This document shows positions 1 to 9,257 of a stretch of DNA of 64,000 nucleotides, one piece after another. A program made the position numbers and the translations under genes. How positions within the stretch are numbered: position 1 is the first letter of the stretch; the number at the start of each line of letters is the position of its first letter. Origin of the DNA: Yanghanlia sp047501535 (GTDB lineage Bacteria; Pseudomonadota; Gammaproteobacteria; Burkholderiales; Burkholderiaceae_B); NCBI RefSeq assembly GCF_047501535.1, contig NZ_JAZDRJ010000009.1:62001-126000 (forward strand), given 5' to 3'. The notes beneath the pieces are model-generated. The model was not told the origin of the DNA, searched no databases, and saw nothing but the letters and a program-made list of their open reading frames with translations.

Positions 1-395
1 AAGTCTTCATTCTGCCCCTGAGTAACGTGACGGAGTCCATGCAGCCCACCGCTGACCAGATCCATTCGATCTCCGAGTCTGAACGGGTGCTGCAAGTGCG
101 TGGCGACTACCTGCCGTTGGTCGAGCTGCACGAAGTGTTCGATGTCAAGAATGCTGAAAAAGAAATCACCAAGGCGATTGCGGTTATCCTTCAGGTTCAG
201 GATGTCCGCTTTGCCTTGCTCGTAGATCATCTCGTTGGGCAGCACCAGGTGGTTGTCAAGAATCTCGAAGCCAACTACAAGAAAATACCGGGCGTTTCGG
301 CGGCGACGATTCTCGGGGATGGCAGCGTAGCGCTCATCGTTGACGTCTTTGCACTGATGCAGACTTCACAAAACACCCGTACGGCAACTGTATAG
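1..395 (+). CDS. cheA: Chemotaxis histidine kinase CheA, C-terminal end (partial)
   Basis: The frame is open from the window edge (first full codon at 3) and ends at 395, so only about the last 130 residues are present. They match the C-terminal CheW-like (P5) domain of CheA, which docks the kinase to CheW and receptors. Motifs seen are ILPLSNVTES near the start, RGDYLPLVEL, and the closing block ending in ILGDGSVALIVDV. The kinase, dimerisation and phosphotransfer domains lie outside the window. It is followed after 27 bases by cheW, the usual order. An internal GTG at 27 is not the start, because homologous sequence continues upstream of it. Confidence 0.93.
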   Translation, partial: VFILPLSNVTESMQPTADQIHSISESERVLQVRGDYLPLVELHEVFDVKNAEKEITKAIAVILQVQDVRFALLVDHLVGQHQVVVKNLEANYKKIPGVSAATILGDGSVALIVDVFALMQTSQNTRTATV

Positions 396-422
396 ACTCT
401 ACTCAGAATTTCGGAGACCCTA

Positions 423-923
423 ATGTCCAATCATGTTGACGCGAAGCAAACGTCCGAAACGACCGGCCAGGAATACCTGGTCTTCACGCTTGCTGAACAA
501 GAATATGGCATCGATATCCTCAAAGTGCAGGAAATCCGTGGTTATGATGCACAGACCGTCACCCGCATTGCTAATGTGCCTTCCTTTGTGAAAGGTGTGA
601 CGAATCTACGCGGCGTCATCGTGCCCATCGTTGACATGCGTATCAAGTTCAACCTCGAGAATGTTGTATACGACCACCAGACCGTGGTCGTGATTCTCAA
701 TCTTAAATCCCGTGTGGTGGGTGTGGTGGTTGATGGGGTGTCCGATGTCCTGATGCTGCAAAAATCTCAACTCAGCGCAGCACCACAGTTTGGCACTACT
801 TTCGCCACCGAATATCTGACAGGCATCGGTACAGTGGGCGACCGCATGCTGATTTTGGTAGATATAGAAAAGCTCATGACCAGCGAGGAAATGGCTCTGG
901 TGGAAGCCGCAGCCATCGTTTAA
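423..923 (+). CDS. cheW: Chemotaxis coupling protein CheW
   Basis: This 166-residue protein is a single CheW-like domain that bridges CheA to chemoreceptors in the cytoplasmic signalling array. Visible family features are the opening EYLVFTLAEQEYGIDILKVQEIR, the central VPSFVKGVTNLRGVIVPIVDMR and the late FATEYLTGIG segment. Length is normal. The ATG at 423 has GGAGA about 8 bases upstream. It sits between cheA and a receptor gene, as in the E. coli che region, and is presumably in the same transcript. Confidence 0.95.
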   Translation: MSNHVDAKQTSETTGQEYLVFTLAEQEYGIDILKVQEIRGYDAQTVTRIANVPSFVKGVTNLRGVIVPIVDMRIKFNLENVVYDHQTVVVILNLKSRVVGVVVDGVSDVLMLQKSQLSAAPQFGTTFATEYLTGIGTVGDRMLILVDIEKLMTSEEMALVEAAAIV

Positions 924-1002
924 TACCGCAACGAACCGGTTGGCGTCTTTGCCAGTGCCGGTTCAAAGCCGGCTCACGACCAAACATGCAGGGTAGGGAG
1001 TT

Positions 1003-2691
1003 ATGCGAAAGACGTCACTGGCATCCAACATGAAAATCCGCACAAGTATCATCCTGGTGCTGGTTTTTTATCTCATTATGCTGATTGCAGGCGCAGCACT
1101 TGGCGTGTTGTCGTTACGCCTGGGCAATGTGTCATTAGAGTCCATTGTTCAAAATCAGCGGGCGGGTGCCTCCCTGTCGACGGCAGTTGAAGGCTATCGC
1201 AATGTGCAAAGCTCACTGACACGGGCCGTCACGGCTCGGGCCGCCGGTCGTGACAGCGAAGCCGTCACTTTGTTGGGGGAGAGTCGTCAGCACTTCGATT
1301 CTGCCATGGCCGCTTTAAAGTCGTTCCAGGAAAACGCCACGCAAACAGAATTGGGGCGTGACATGGGCGGGTTGGTCAGTCAGCGTTTCAACGCCCTGAT
1401 GAATCGCGGTGTTCAGCCTTTGTTTGGCATGCTGGCGCAAGGCGACGACAGCGGCTACGAGCTTGCCCGCGACGGCGCGGTACGTAACCTTGAGCGGGAG
1501 TTTTTCGACTCATGGAATGCCATGCAAAACGCCCAGCAGCTCACCATCGACAGTGCTTATCAGGGTGAAATCGATCAATACAATCTGGTCGTCAAACTGG
1601 TGGCGCTGGGCATGCTGGCGTGTTTTTTCATTGCCTTCGTCACCTATGCCTTCCTGAATCGCATGGTATTGCGCCCGCTTCGAGAGGTCGGCGCTCATGC
1701 CGACCGCATTGCTAGCGGCGACCTGACTCAACGCATCCACGTAGACACCAATAACGAAATCGGCGTGTTGCTCGAAGCCATGCGGCGCATGCAAGAGAGC
1801 TTGACACACATTGTCGGCACCGTGCGGTTGGGCGTTGACGAGATCAACGTTGGGGCGCGAGAAATCTACATGGGTAACACCGATCTTAGCGAGCGTACCG
1901 AACATCAGGCCGTGGCTCTGCAAGAAACGGCGGCCAGCATGGAACAATTGGCCGATACCTTGCAACAAAACAACCAGCACGCCACCGAGGCCGACCGTCT
2001 GGTAAAGGGTGCCGCCGATGTCGCCCAAAAAGGTGGCTCAGCGGTTACTGCTGTTGTGGGTACCATGGGGGAAATCTCCGACAGTTCGCACAAGATGGCG
2101 GAAATTGTCGGTGTGATCGACGGTATTGCATTCCAGACCAATATTCTGGCATTGAATGCCGCCGTTGAAGCAGCCCGCGCAGGGGAACAGGGCAAGGGTT
2201 TTGCGGTGGTGGCGGGCGAAGTGCGCTCGCTGGCGCAACGCAGTGCCCAGGCCGCCCGTGAGATCAAGCAACTGATTGAAGAATCGCTGGAAAAAGTGTC
2301 GGCGGGAGCGCAGCAGGCAAGCAATGCCGGTGCGATCATGGAAGACGTTGTTCGGTCGGTTAACACCGTGACCACCATTATGGCGGAGATCGCAACGGCC
2401 TCGCACGAGCAGTCCGACGGCATTAATCAGGTGAATGCGGCGGTTGCCGATATGGACGGTGTCACGCAGCAGAACGCAGCGCTCGTTCAAGAAGCGGCTG
2501 CCGCTGCCGGCTCCTTGCAGGATCAAGCACGTCGGCTGGCAGATCTTGTGGCGGTATTCAAAGTCAATACATCAGAAATTATTGATGTAACTGAAGATTC
2601 CGAGCCCCGCTCGTCCGGGCGGACAGTAGGCCATCAAGAGTATGCGCTACCCGGCTTGCATAATGGAGCAGGGGCGTTATTGCGCTCCTGA
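1003..2691 (+). CDS. Methyl-accepting chemotaxis protein (Tar/Tsr type)
   Basis: This 562-residue transmembrane chemoreceptor has TM1 at about 12-35, a periplasmic four-helix sensor of the TarH kind (about 36-190), TM2 at about 195-218, a HAMP domain and a long cytoplasmic signalling coiled coil. The highly conserved hairpin tip (AFQTNILALNAAVEAARAGE and following) is present, so it should dock to CheA-CheW. GGTAGGGAG lies just before the ATG. The C-terminus lacks the NWETF-type tail that tethers CheR in E. coli Tar and Tsr. The ligand cannot be told from sequence. The signalling half closely resembles the receptor at 25453. Confidence 0.93.
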   Translation: MRKTSLASNMKIRTSIILVLVFYLIMLIAGAALGVLSLRLGNVSLESIVQNQRAGASLSTAVEGYRNVQSSLTRAVTARAAGRDSEAVTLLGESRQHFDSAMAALKSFQENATQTELGRDMGGLVSQRFNALMNRGVQPLFGMLAQGDDSGYELARDGAVRNLEREFFDSWNAMQNAQQLTIDSAYQGEIDQYNLVVKLVALGMLACFFIAFVTYAFLNRMVLRPLREVGAHADRIASGDLTQRIHVDTNNEIGVLLEAMRRMQESLTHIVGTVRLGVDEINVGAREIYMGNTDLSERTEHQAVALQETAASMEQLADTLQQNNQHATEADRLVKGAADVAQKGGSAVTAVVGTMGEISDSSHKMAEIVGVIDGIAFQTNILALNAAVEAARAGEQGKGFAVVAGEVRSLAQRSAQAAREIKQLIEESLEKVSAGAQQASNAGAIMEDVVRSVNTVTTIMAEIATASHEQSDGINQVNAAVADMDGVTQQNAALVQEAAAAAGSLQDQARRLADLVAVFKVNTSEIIDVTEDSEPRSSGRTVGHQEYALPGLHNGAGALLRS

Positions 2692-2695
2692 GAGA

Positions 2696-3541
2696 ATGGA
2701 ATCCTTTCAGACCACAAGCTCTATTTTTGCTTTGCCTGAGCAGGCAAAGCTGTCGCCTGGTGATTTCAACCAGGCGGCGAAGTTGTTGAAGGATCGCGCG
2801 GGCATCGTGCTTGGTGAACACAAGCAGGAAATGGCCGTGCGCACTTTGGCGCGCCGTGCCCATGCCGTTGGCCACAGCACGGTGCACGAGTACCTTGAAG
2901 AACTCGCACGGAATTCCTTTTCTCCCGAATGGGAGATGTTTATTAACGCGTTCACGATCAACCATACGGCTTTCTTTCGCGAGCAGCACCATTTCGAGAT
3001 TCTGGCGCGTTTTGTTCGCACACGGAAAAAACCCATCTCCATCTGGTGCAGTGCGGCCTCCACCGGAGAAGAGCCGTATACCATCGCTATTACGCTGCGC
3101 GAATCCTGTCCGCAGCCGGATGTCGGCGTGTCAGTCTGGGCGACCGACATCGATACCAATGCCATTGAACGCGCACGTGAGGGCGTATATCCCAAGGAAC
3201 GGGTCAAGCCCGTCTCTGAAGAGTATCTGCGTAAGTATTTTCAGCGTGGCACCGGTCGTCGCGCTGGAATGGTGCGAGTCAAGGACAACCTGCGCAGCAT
3301 AGTAGAGTTTGGTGTTTTTAATTTGTTGCAGAATGACTGGCCCGCCCCCGGAAGTTTTGATGCCATTTTCTGTCGCAATACCATGATTTACTTCGACAAA
3401 GATACGCAGACAAAAATCCTGGAGCGCTTCGCGCCGACGCTGAAGCCGGGGGGGTTGCTATTTGTGGGGCACTCCGAGAACTTTACGTATTTGACCGATG
3501 TATTCCGCCTGCAAGGCCAGACGGTCTACGTAAAGAAGTAA
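2696..3541 (+). CDS. cheR: Chemoreceptor glutamate methyltransferase CheR
   Basis: CheR uses S-adenosylmethionine to methylate receptor glutamates, providing chemotactic adaptation. The 281-residue product has the N-terminal all-alpha CheR domain followed by the methyltransferase fold, with SAM-site blocks WCSAASTGEEPYTIA, WATDIDTNAIERA and IFCRNTMIYFD. The frame is open back to 2642, but that start would overlap the receptor gene by 50 bases, so the ATG at 2696, four bases after the receptor stop, is chosen. The ATG at 2663 is an alternative. It lies in the usual receptor-cheR-cheB order, and no cheD is seen. Confidence 0.92.
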   Translation: MESFQTTSSIFALPEQAKLSPGDFNQAAKLLKDRAGIVLGEHKQEMAVRTLARRAHAVGHSTVHEYLEELARNSFSPEWEMFINAFTINHTAFFREQHHFEILARFVRTRKKPISIWCSAASTGEEPYTIAITLRESCPQPDVGVSVWATDIDTNAIERAREGVYPKERVKPVSEEYLRKYFQRGTGRRAGMVRVKDNLRSIVEFGVFNLLQNDWPAPGSFDAIFCRNTMIYFDKDTQTKILERFAPTLKPGGLLFVGHSENFTYLTDVFRLQGQTVYVKK

Positions 3542-3574
3542 GCGTCTCATTCAATACGAAGGTGTGATGTTTCT

Positions 3575-4633
3575 ATGACATTGAAAAAAATCCGTGTTCT
3601 TTGTGTTGACGACTCTGCGCTGGTGCGCAGCTTGATGGTGGAAATCATCAATGGGCATCCTGACATGGAAGTTGTCGCTACCGCGCCCGACCCTCTCGTT
3701 GCTCGCGACCTCATCAAGCAACACAACCCAGACGTCCTGACACTGGACGTTGAAATGCCGCGCATGGACGGCTTGGATTTTCTTGAGCGCCTGATGCGCT
3801 TGCGCCCCATGCCCGTTGTGATGGTGTCTTCATTGACAGAACGAGGTTCGGAAATTACCATGTGCGCCCTCGAGCTGGGCGCCGTCGACTTTGTTACCAA
3901 ACCGAAGTTGGGCCTGCGTGACGGGCTGCTTGAATACAGTAATCTGATCGCCGACAAAATTCGTGCGGCCGCAGCTTCGCGTCCAAAAAAGCTGGTTCCG
4001 CAGACCGAACGTCCGCGAATGCTGAGCACGCGTCCGTTCTCCACTACAGAAAAGCTCATCATGATAGGCGCTTCCACCGGCGGTACAGAAGCCATTCGTC
4101 AAGTGCTGGAACCGTTGCCGCCTAACAGCCCGGCCATTATGATTACGCAGCACATGCCGGCCGGGTTTACAAAATCTTTCGTTCAACGGCTCGATAATCT
4201 TTGCGCTGTCCAGGTGCACGAAGCTGAACATGGTCAGCGCGTGTTGCCGGGTCACGTTTATCTGGCCCCCGGTGGGGTCGCTCATATGAAGCTGGCGCGC
4301 TCTGGCGCCAACTATATTGTCGAGCTTGATCCCAGCGAACCTGTGAACCGGCACCGGCCTTCGGTGGACGTTTTGTTTTACTCGGCTGCCGAGGTCGCGG
4401 GGCGCAATGCAGTGGGCGTCCTTCTCACCGGCATGGGAAAGGATGGAGCACAAGGCATGCTGGCCATGAAACAGGCCGGCGCAGTAACTTTTGCCCAAGA
4501 CGAAGCCAGTTGCGTGGTGTTTGGTATGCCGCGCGAGGCCCTGCACATTGGAGCGGCCGACGAAGCCGTTCCTTTGTCCGAGATCAGTGAACGAATTCTT
4601 GCCAGTGCTGGCACCAGTAATCAGCGAGTCTAA
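3575..4633 (+). CDS. cheB: Chemoreceptor methylesterase/deamidase CheB
   Basis: This 352-residue response regulator removes methyl groups from receptors when phosphorylated by CheA, opposing CheR. The N-terminal receiver domain has the DDSALVRS acidic pocket and phosphoacceptor Asp58 (in TLDVEMPRMDG). After a linker of about 30 residues comes the C-terminal esterase domain with the catalytic triad Ser167 (ASTGGTEA), His193 (TQHMPAGF) and Asp290 (GMGKDGAQGM), spaced as in E. coli CheB. It starts 33 bases after cheR with GAAGGTGTGA upstream. Length is normal. Confidence 0.95.
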   Translation: MTLKKIRVLCVDDSALVRSLMVEIINGHPDMEVVATAPDPLVARDLIKQHNPDVLTLDVEMPRMDGLDFLERLMRLRPMPVVMVSSLTERGSEITMCALELGAVDFVTKPKLGLRDGLLEYSNLIADKIRAAAASRPKKLVPQTERPRMLSTRPFSTTEKLIMIGASTGGTEAIRQVLEPLPPNSPAIMITQHMPAGFTKSFVQRLDNLCAVQVHEAEHGQRVLPGHVYLAPGGVAHMKLARSGANYIVELDPSEPVNRHRPSVDVLFYSAAEVAGRNAVGVLLTGMGKDGAQGMLAMKQAGAVTFAQDEASCVVFGMPREALHIGAADEAVPLSEISERILASAGTSNQRV

Positions 4634-4674
4634 AATAGCGCGACTGCGGATAATTATTTACCGGAGAGTATCAA

Positions 4675-5064
4675 GTGGTACAGAAAACCATGAAAATTCT
4701 GATTGTTGATGACTTCCCGACCATGCGTCGGATCATCAAGAATCTACTTAAAGACCTTGGCTTTGAGAACGTTGATGAGGCGGAAGACGGCGCAATGGGT
4801 CTTGAGAAATTGCGTAACGGCAATTTCGACTTCGTCGTGTCCGACTGGAACATGCCGAATCTTGATGGCCTGGAGATGCTTAAAGCCATTCGTGCCGACC
4901 CCAATCTCAGCAGCCTTCCCGTGCTGATGGTCACGGCGGAAGCCAAAAAGGAAAACATCATCGCCGCCGCCCAGGCAGGCGCCAACGGCTATGTGGTAAA
5001 GCCCTTTACCGCAGCCACTCTCGAAGAAAAGCTGAATAAAATCTTCGAAAAACTCGGTTCTTGA
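4675..5064 (+). CDS. cheY: Chemotaxis response regulator CheY
   Basis: CheY is a single receiver domain that carries the signal from CheA to FliM at the motor switch. The product has 129 residues: acidic pair in LIVDDFPTMRR, phosphoacceptor Asp57 in SDWNMPNLDG, Thr in MVTAEA and Lys in YVVKPF. The start is taken as GTG at 4675 because GGAG at 4663-4666 is 8 bases upstream and this start puts the phosphoacceptor at residue 57 as in E. coli. The ATG at 4690 would be 23 bases from that site. cheZ follows immediately. Confidence 0.95.
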   Translation: MVQKTMKILIVDDFPTMRRIIKNLLKDLGFENVDEAEDGAMGLEKLRNGNFDFVVSDWNMPNLDGLEMLKAIRADPNLSSLPVLMVTAEAKKENIIAAAQAGANGYVVKPFTAATLEEKLNKIFEKLGS

Positions 5065-5075
5065 AGGAGGGGTTC

Positions 5076-5708
5076 ATGGATACTCTGAACACTCCAGGCG
5101 ACAACAGCATTGATGACAACCTGATACACCGTATTGCCCAACTCACCCGTATGCTGCGCGACAGCATGCGTGAACTGGGGTTGGATCAGGCCGTCAAAGA
5201 AGCTGCACACGCAATTCCTGATGCCCGTGACCGTCTTCACTACGTGGCTCGCATGACCGAGCAAGCGGCCAATCGTGTCTTGAACATTGCCGAAAATCTG
5301 CAACCTGTTCAAGAAGCGTTGCAGAACCGTGCGGTTGCACTCGATGAACGTTGGCAGGCCTGGTTCGATCACCCGGTCGAGCTCGAAGAGGCGCGCGAGC
5401 TGGTCGATGACACGCGTGCCATGATCAAGGAAATCCCCCAGAACGCCAAGCGCACGCAAGATGCCCTGCTTGACATCATCATGGCTCAGGATTTCCAGGA
5501 TCTCACTGGTCAGGTCATCATGAAAATGCTGCACGTGGTTACCGCCATCGAGACCGAACTGGTTCAGGTGTTGATTGACAGCGTGCCTCAGGAACGCAGA
5601 GAAGAAGCACAGTCACTCTTGAATGGTCCGGCCGTCGATCAAACCAAGCCGGACATCGTCACCAGTCAGGACCAAGTCGACGACCTGCTCGACAGCTTGG
5701 GCTTTTAA
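5076..5708 (+). CDS. cheZ: CheY-phosphate phosphatase CheZ
   Basis: CheZ dephosphorylates CheY and ends the tumble signal. The 210-residue product is mostly helical, with the catalytic block QDFQDLTGQV giving Asp142 and Gln146 (Asp143 and Gln147 in E. coli), and the C-terminal CheY-binding tail DQVDDLLDSLGF. The ATG at 5076 is chosen because a perfect AAGGAGG (5064-5070) lies 5 bases upstream. The longer frame starting at a TTG at 5061 would bury that site. The gene begins 11 bases after the cheY stop. Confidence 0.95.
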   Translation: MDTLNTPGDNSIDDNLIHRIAQLTRMLRDSMRELGLDQAVKEAAHAIPDARDRLHYVARMTEQAANRVLNIAENLQPVQEALQNRAVALDERWQAWFDHPVELEEARELVDDTRAMIKEIPQNAKRTQDALLDIIMAQDFQDLTGQVIMKMLHVVTAIETELVQVLIDSVPQERREEAQSLLNGPAVDQTKPDIVTSQDQVDDLLDSLGF

Positions 5709-5749
5709 GGAATTTCCGGAGAAAGTCAACGCGTCGTAGGCGGCTTTGG

Positions 5750-5766
5750 GGGCGGCCTAGCCGCCC
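5750..5766. other. GC-rich hairpin in the cheZ-flhB gap
   Basis: GGGCGGC and GCCGCCC flank a 3-base loop (7-bp stem) 41 bases after cheZ. There is no T-tract, so it could be a weak or Rho-aided terminator or an RNA-stabilising hairpin. The rest of the 277-base gap shows no sigma-28 site that I could recognise; the flhB promoter must be in it or further upstream. Confidence 0.4.
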
Positions 5767-5985
5767 GGGAAGTATCCGGGCAAGTCATTTCCACAAAGCG
5801 GGGCGCGCGAATAAGCCGCCCGCTGCATTTCTTTTCTGTAGGCTCATACCCTGGTTTATTCCGGTGTATTCGCCAGGCCTGATCTATCGAGAACTGCGCA
5901 GCATTCGGGCGCTTGCTCCAGCCTTCGTAAAGGTCGGTATCGATTAGAATCCAGGCTGGATTTCTTCTATCTCGGCTGAAACTGC

Positions 5986-7143
5986 ATGGCAGAGGAAAGC
6001 GACCTCGAAAAAACAGAACCTGCCTCGCCGCGGCGGCTAGAAAAGGCGCGCGAAGAAGGGCAGGTAGTGCGTTCGCGTGAGCTGAACACCTTTTTGGTGT
6101 TGTCGGCTGGTGTTGGCACGCTCTGGGTAATGGGGGGCTATCTCTTCCACAATCTGCGCGAAGTCATTCAGCAGTCCATGTGGTTCGACCCCAATGTCGG
6201 GCGCGATCTCACTGTTATGGTGACTTCAGCAGTGAGTCTGGCTCTCAAGGCCTTCTTAGGCTTGCTGCCTTTATTCGGCGTGCTGGTCATCGTTGCTATT
6301 CTGGCGTCTGTGTTGTTGGGGGGCTTGGTATTGTCGGGTAAGGCCCTTCAACCCAAGTTCGAACGCATGAACCCCCTCAAGGGCATCAAACGGATGTTCT
6401 CGGCGCAAACACTCGTAGAGCTATTCAAAACCTTAGCTAAGGCGATCGTGATTGCTACGGTAGGTGTGCTGGTCATCACCCATTACCGTGATCAGATGCT
6501 GGCTCTCATGCACGCCACGCCTTCTGAAGCCCTGACTTACGGCATGTCTCTGGTGGCCTTATGTTGTGCCCTGATTGTCGCGGCTTTGCTGTTAGTGGTG
6601 CTGATCGACGCGCCCTGGCAGATATACAGCCACTTCAAAAAGCTGCGTATGTCGCGCCAGGACGTCAAACAAGAACACAAGGAAAGCGAAGGCGACCCAC
6701 ACGTCAAGGGCCGCATTCGCCAGCAACAGCGTGCTATGGCACGAGGCCGCATGATGAGTGAAGTGCCGCACGCCGACGTGGTGGTGACAAACCCCACGCA
6801 TTACGCCGTCGCCTTGCGTTACCGAGAAGGTGGGGGTGGGGCGCCAGTCGTCGTGGCCAAGGGTGTAGGTTTAATTGCCGCGCAAATCCGTCAGGTTGCC
6901 AGCGACAATAAAGTGCCACTGCTTAGCGCGCCGCCTCTGGCCCGCGCACTCTATCATCACGTCGAGCTTGAGCGGGAAATTCCCGTTGAGCTCTATTCTG
7001 CTGTAGCCGAAGTACTTGCGTGGGTGTACCGCCTGCGCGTCTGGGCGCCAGGTCAGGGGATGGAACCCGAACCGCCCTCCACATTGAATATTCCGTCCGG
7101 CCTTGATCCCGAAGCGGGCAAGGTAGCGGCACAGGCAACATGA
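5986..7143 (+). CDS. flhB: Flagellar export switch protein FlhB
   Basis: FlhB is an inner-membrane part of the flagellar type III export gate that changes substrate choice from rod-hook to filament proteins. The 385-residue product begins with the typical AEESDLEKTEPASPRRLEKAREEGQ segment, has about four membrane helices (about 35-215), a linker, and a cytoplasmic domain with the self-cleavage motif Asn269-Pro-Thr-His272. A tail of about 25 residues is rich in Pro and Ala. It overlaps flhA by four bases, so the two are translationally coupled. Confidence 0.96.
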   Translation: MAEESDLEKTEPASPRRLEKAREEGQVVRSRELNTFLVLSAGVGTLWVMGGYLFHNLREVIQQSMWFDPNVGRDLTVMVTSAVSLALKAFLGLLPLFGVLVIVAILASVLLGGLVLSGKALQPKFERMNPLKGIKRMFSAQTLVELFKTLAKAIVIATVGVLVITHYRDQMLALMHATPSEALTYGMSLVALCCALIVAALLLVVLIDAPWQIYSHFKKLRMSRQDVKQEHKESEGDPHVKGRIRQQQRAMARGRMMSEVPHADVVVTNPTHYAVALRYREGGGGAPVVVAKGVGLIAAQIRQVASDNKVPLLSAPPLARALYHHVELEREIPVELYSAVAEVLAWVYRLRVWAPGQGMEPEPPSTLNIPSGLDPEAGKVAAQAT

Positions 7144-9257
7144 ACGATTTTCTAGCCATATTGAAACAAAACGGTGGCCAGTACACCAAGCTGATGGTGG
7201 GCCCAGTGTTCATCCTCATGGTTATGGCCATGATGGTGTTGCCGCTGCCACCATTCTTGCTCGACTTGTTCTTCACCTTCAACATTTGTTTGGCGGTGAT
7301 GATTCTGCTGGTGGCTTTGTTTACCCGCAAGCCGCTTGATTTCGCAGCATTCCCCACCATTTTGTTATTTTCCACTCTGCTGCGGCTGGCCCTGAACGTG
7401 GCCTCCACCCGTGTGGTGTTGATGAATGGGCATATGGGCCCGGATGCAGCAGGAAAGGTCATCGAGGCGTTTGGCCACTTCCTGATTGGCGGCAACTTTG
7501 CTGTCGGCCTGATCGTTTTCATTATTTTGGTCATCATCAACTTTGTGGTGATCACCAAAGGGGCAGGGCGTATTGCCGAAGTCGGCGCACGCTTCACGCT
7601 GGATGCCATGCCGGGCAAACAGATGGCTATTGACGCCGACCTGAACGCGGGCCTCATCGGCGAGGATGAAGCGCGTAGCCGTCGAAAGGATGTGGCCCAG
7701 GAAGCTGAATTTTATGGGGCCATGGACGGCGCCAGTAAGTTCGTGCGGGGCGACGCCGTTGCAGGCTTGCTGATCATGGTGATCAACATCATTGGCGGCC
7801 TGATTGTTGGCGTGGGGCAACATAGTCTGTCTTTCGGCGATGCAGCCCAGGTTTACACCGTTCTTACCATTGGCGACGGCCTGGTCGCACAGATTCCCGC
7901 CCTGATTATTTCTACGGCAGCCGGGGTAGTGGTTTCGCGGGTAGCCAACGATCAGGACGTCAGCCAACAGATGATGGGGGAGCTGTTCTCCAACCCCAAC
8001 GTACTGTTCATCACCGCCGGCATCATTGGCATGATGGGGCTGATTCCCAATATGCCCCATGTGGCGTTCTTGTCCCTCGCGATCGTGTTGTCGGCTATAG
8101 GCTGGAGCATACTGAAGCGGCAACGGCAGCAACTGGCTGCGGCCGCTGTGGAGCCGGCGCAGAAGCAAGCTGCGGTTGAGGCTGCTGCGGCCGAAGCAAC
8201 TTGGGATGACGTCGAGTTGGTGGACCCCTTAGGGCTGGAAGTTGGCTATCGGCTGATTTCACTGGTCGACCACACCCAGAATGGTGAACTATTGCACCGA
8301 ATTCGCAGCCTGCGAAAAAAGTTCGCACAGGATGTCGGCTTCTTGCCGCCGGTTGTCCATATCCGCGACAATCTCGAACTCAAGCCAAACGATTACCGCA
8401 TCTTGCTGTCTGGTGTCGAAGTGGGTCGGGGCACATCCACGCCAGGGCAGTGGCTGGCCATTGACCCGGGCGGCGTCACCATGAAGCTGCCAGGCACGCC
8501 GACAACCGACCCGGCTTTCGGCCTGCCCGCCGTGTGGATCGACGTATCCTTGCGTGAACAAGCTCAAATCGCCGGCTACACGGTGGTGGATGCGGGAACC
8601 GTTGTCGCCACCCACCTTAACCACATCATGCACCGTCACGGCTCACAACTTTTGGGGCGTCCGGAAGTCCAGCAATTGCTCGATCACGTCGGGCGCGAGG
8701 CGCCCAAGCTGGTCGAAGACCTCGTGCCCAAAACGCTGTCACTGGCGGCGTTTCACAAGCTGTTGCGTGGTTTGCTCGAAGAAGAAGTACCAATTCGCGA
8801 CATGCGCAGCATTATCGAAACGATTACCGAGCACGCGCCCCGTTTGGCTGCACAGAATGCGGCTGGCACCGGGCCCGACCCTGACGAGTTGCTGGCGCTT
8901 ACCCGCATTGCGTTGGGCCGCGCTATTTGCCAGCAGTGGTTCCCAGGCGATAGCGAAATGAAAGTCATGAGCCTGGAACCGCAACTGGAACGCGTGCTGA
9001 CCCAGGCTTTGACCACCAGCGGCGCCATCGAGCCGGGCTTGGCGGAGAACCTGCTGCACGAAGTGGATCGCGCTGTTCAACAGCTGGAAGCCGAAGGCGA
9101 AGTTGCCGTTCTGGTGGTGCCGCCCATGTTGCGACCCACGTTGGCGCGTTTTCTCAAGAATCATTTCCCGCAAATTGGTATCCTTTCCAGTATGGAAATA
9201 CCAGATGATCGGATACTGAAAATGGCAGCCGTGATTGGCGGGAGTAGCGCAGCGTGA
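7140..9257 (+). CDS. flhA: Flagellar export gate protein FlhA
   Basis: FlhA is the large export-gate subunit, with an N-terminal membrane domain of about eight helices (residues about 20-320) and a C-terminal cytoplasmic domain that docks chaperone-substrate complexes. Its 705 residues are the usual size. The conserved cytoplasmic FHIPEP-type loop between helices 4 and 5 (AGRIAEVGARFTLDAMPGKQ onward) is intact. The ATG overlaps the flhB stop and the 3' end overlaps the flhF start by four bases, making flhB-flhA-flhF a coupled unit. Confidence 0.96.
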   Translation: MNDFLAILKQNGGQYTKLMVGPVFILMVMAMMVLPLPPFLLDLFFTFNICLAVMILLVALFTRKPLDFAAFPTILLFSTLLRLALNVASTRVVLMNGHMGPDAAGKVIEAFGHFLIGGNFAVGLIVFIILVIINFVVITKGAGRIAEVGARFTLDAMPGKQMAIDADLNAGLIGEDEARSRRKDVAQEAEFYGAMDGASKFVRGDAVAGLLIMVINIIGGLIVGVGQHSLSFGDAAQVYTVLTIGDGLVAQIPALIISTAAGVVVSRVANDQDVSQQMMGELFSNPNVLFITAGIIGMMGLIPNMPHVAFLSLAIVLSAIGWSILKRQRQQLAAAAVEPAQKQAAVEAAAAEATWDDVELVDPLGLEVGYRLISLVDHTQNGELLHRIRSLRKKFAQDVGFLPPVVHIRDNLELKPNDYRILLSGVEVGRGTSTPGQWLAIDPGGVTMKLPGTPTTDPAFGLPAVWIDVSLREQAQIAGYTVVDAGTVVATHLNHIMHRHGSQLLGRPEVQQLLDHVGREAPKLVEDLVPKTLSLAAFHKLLRGLLEEEVPIRDMRSIIETITEHAPRLAAQNAAGTGPDPDELLALTRIALGRAICQQWFPGDSEMKVMSLEPQLERVLTQALTTSGAIEPGLAENLLHEVDRAVQQLEAEGEVAVLVVPPMLRPTLARFLKNHFPQIGILSSMEIPDDRILKMAAVIGGSSAA

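Noticed and set aside
5709..5985. Sigma-28 promoter for flhB
   Set aside because: TAAAGGTC at about 5929 resembles a -35, but no GCCGATAA-like element stands 11 bases on.
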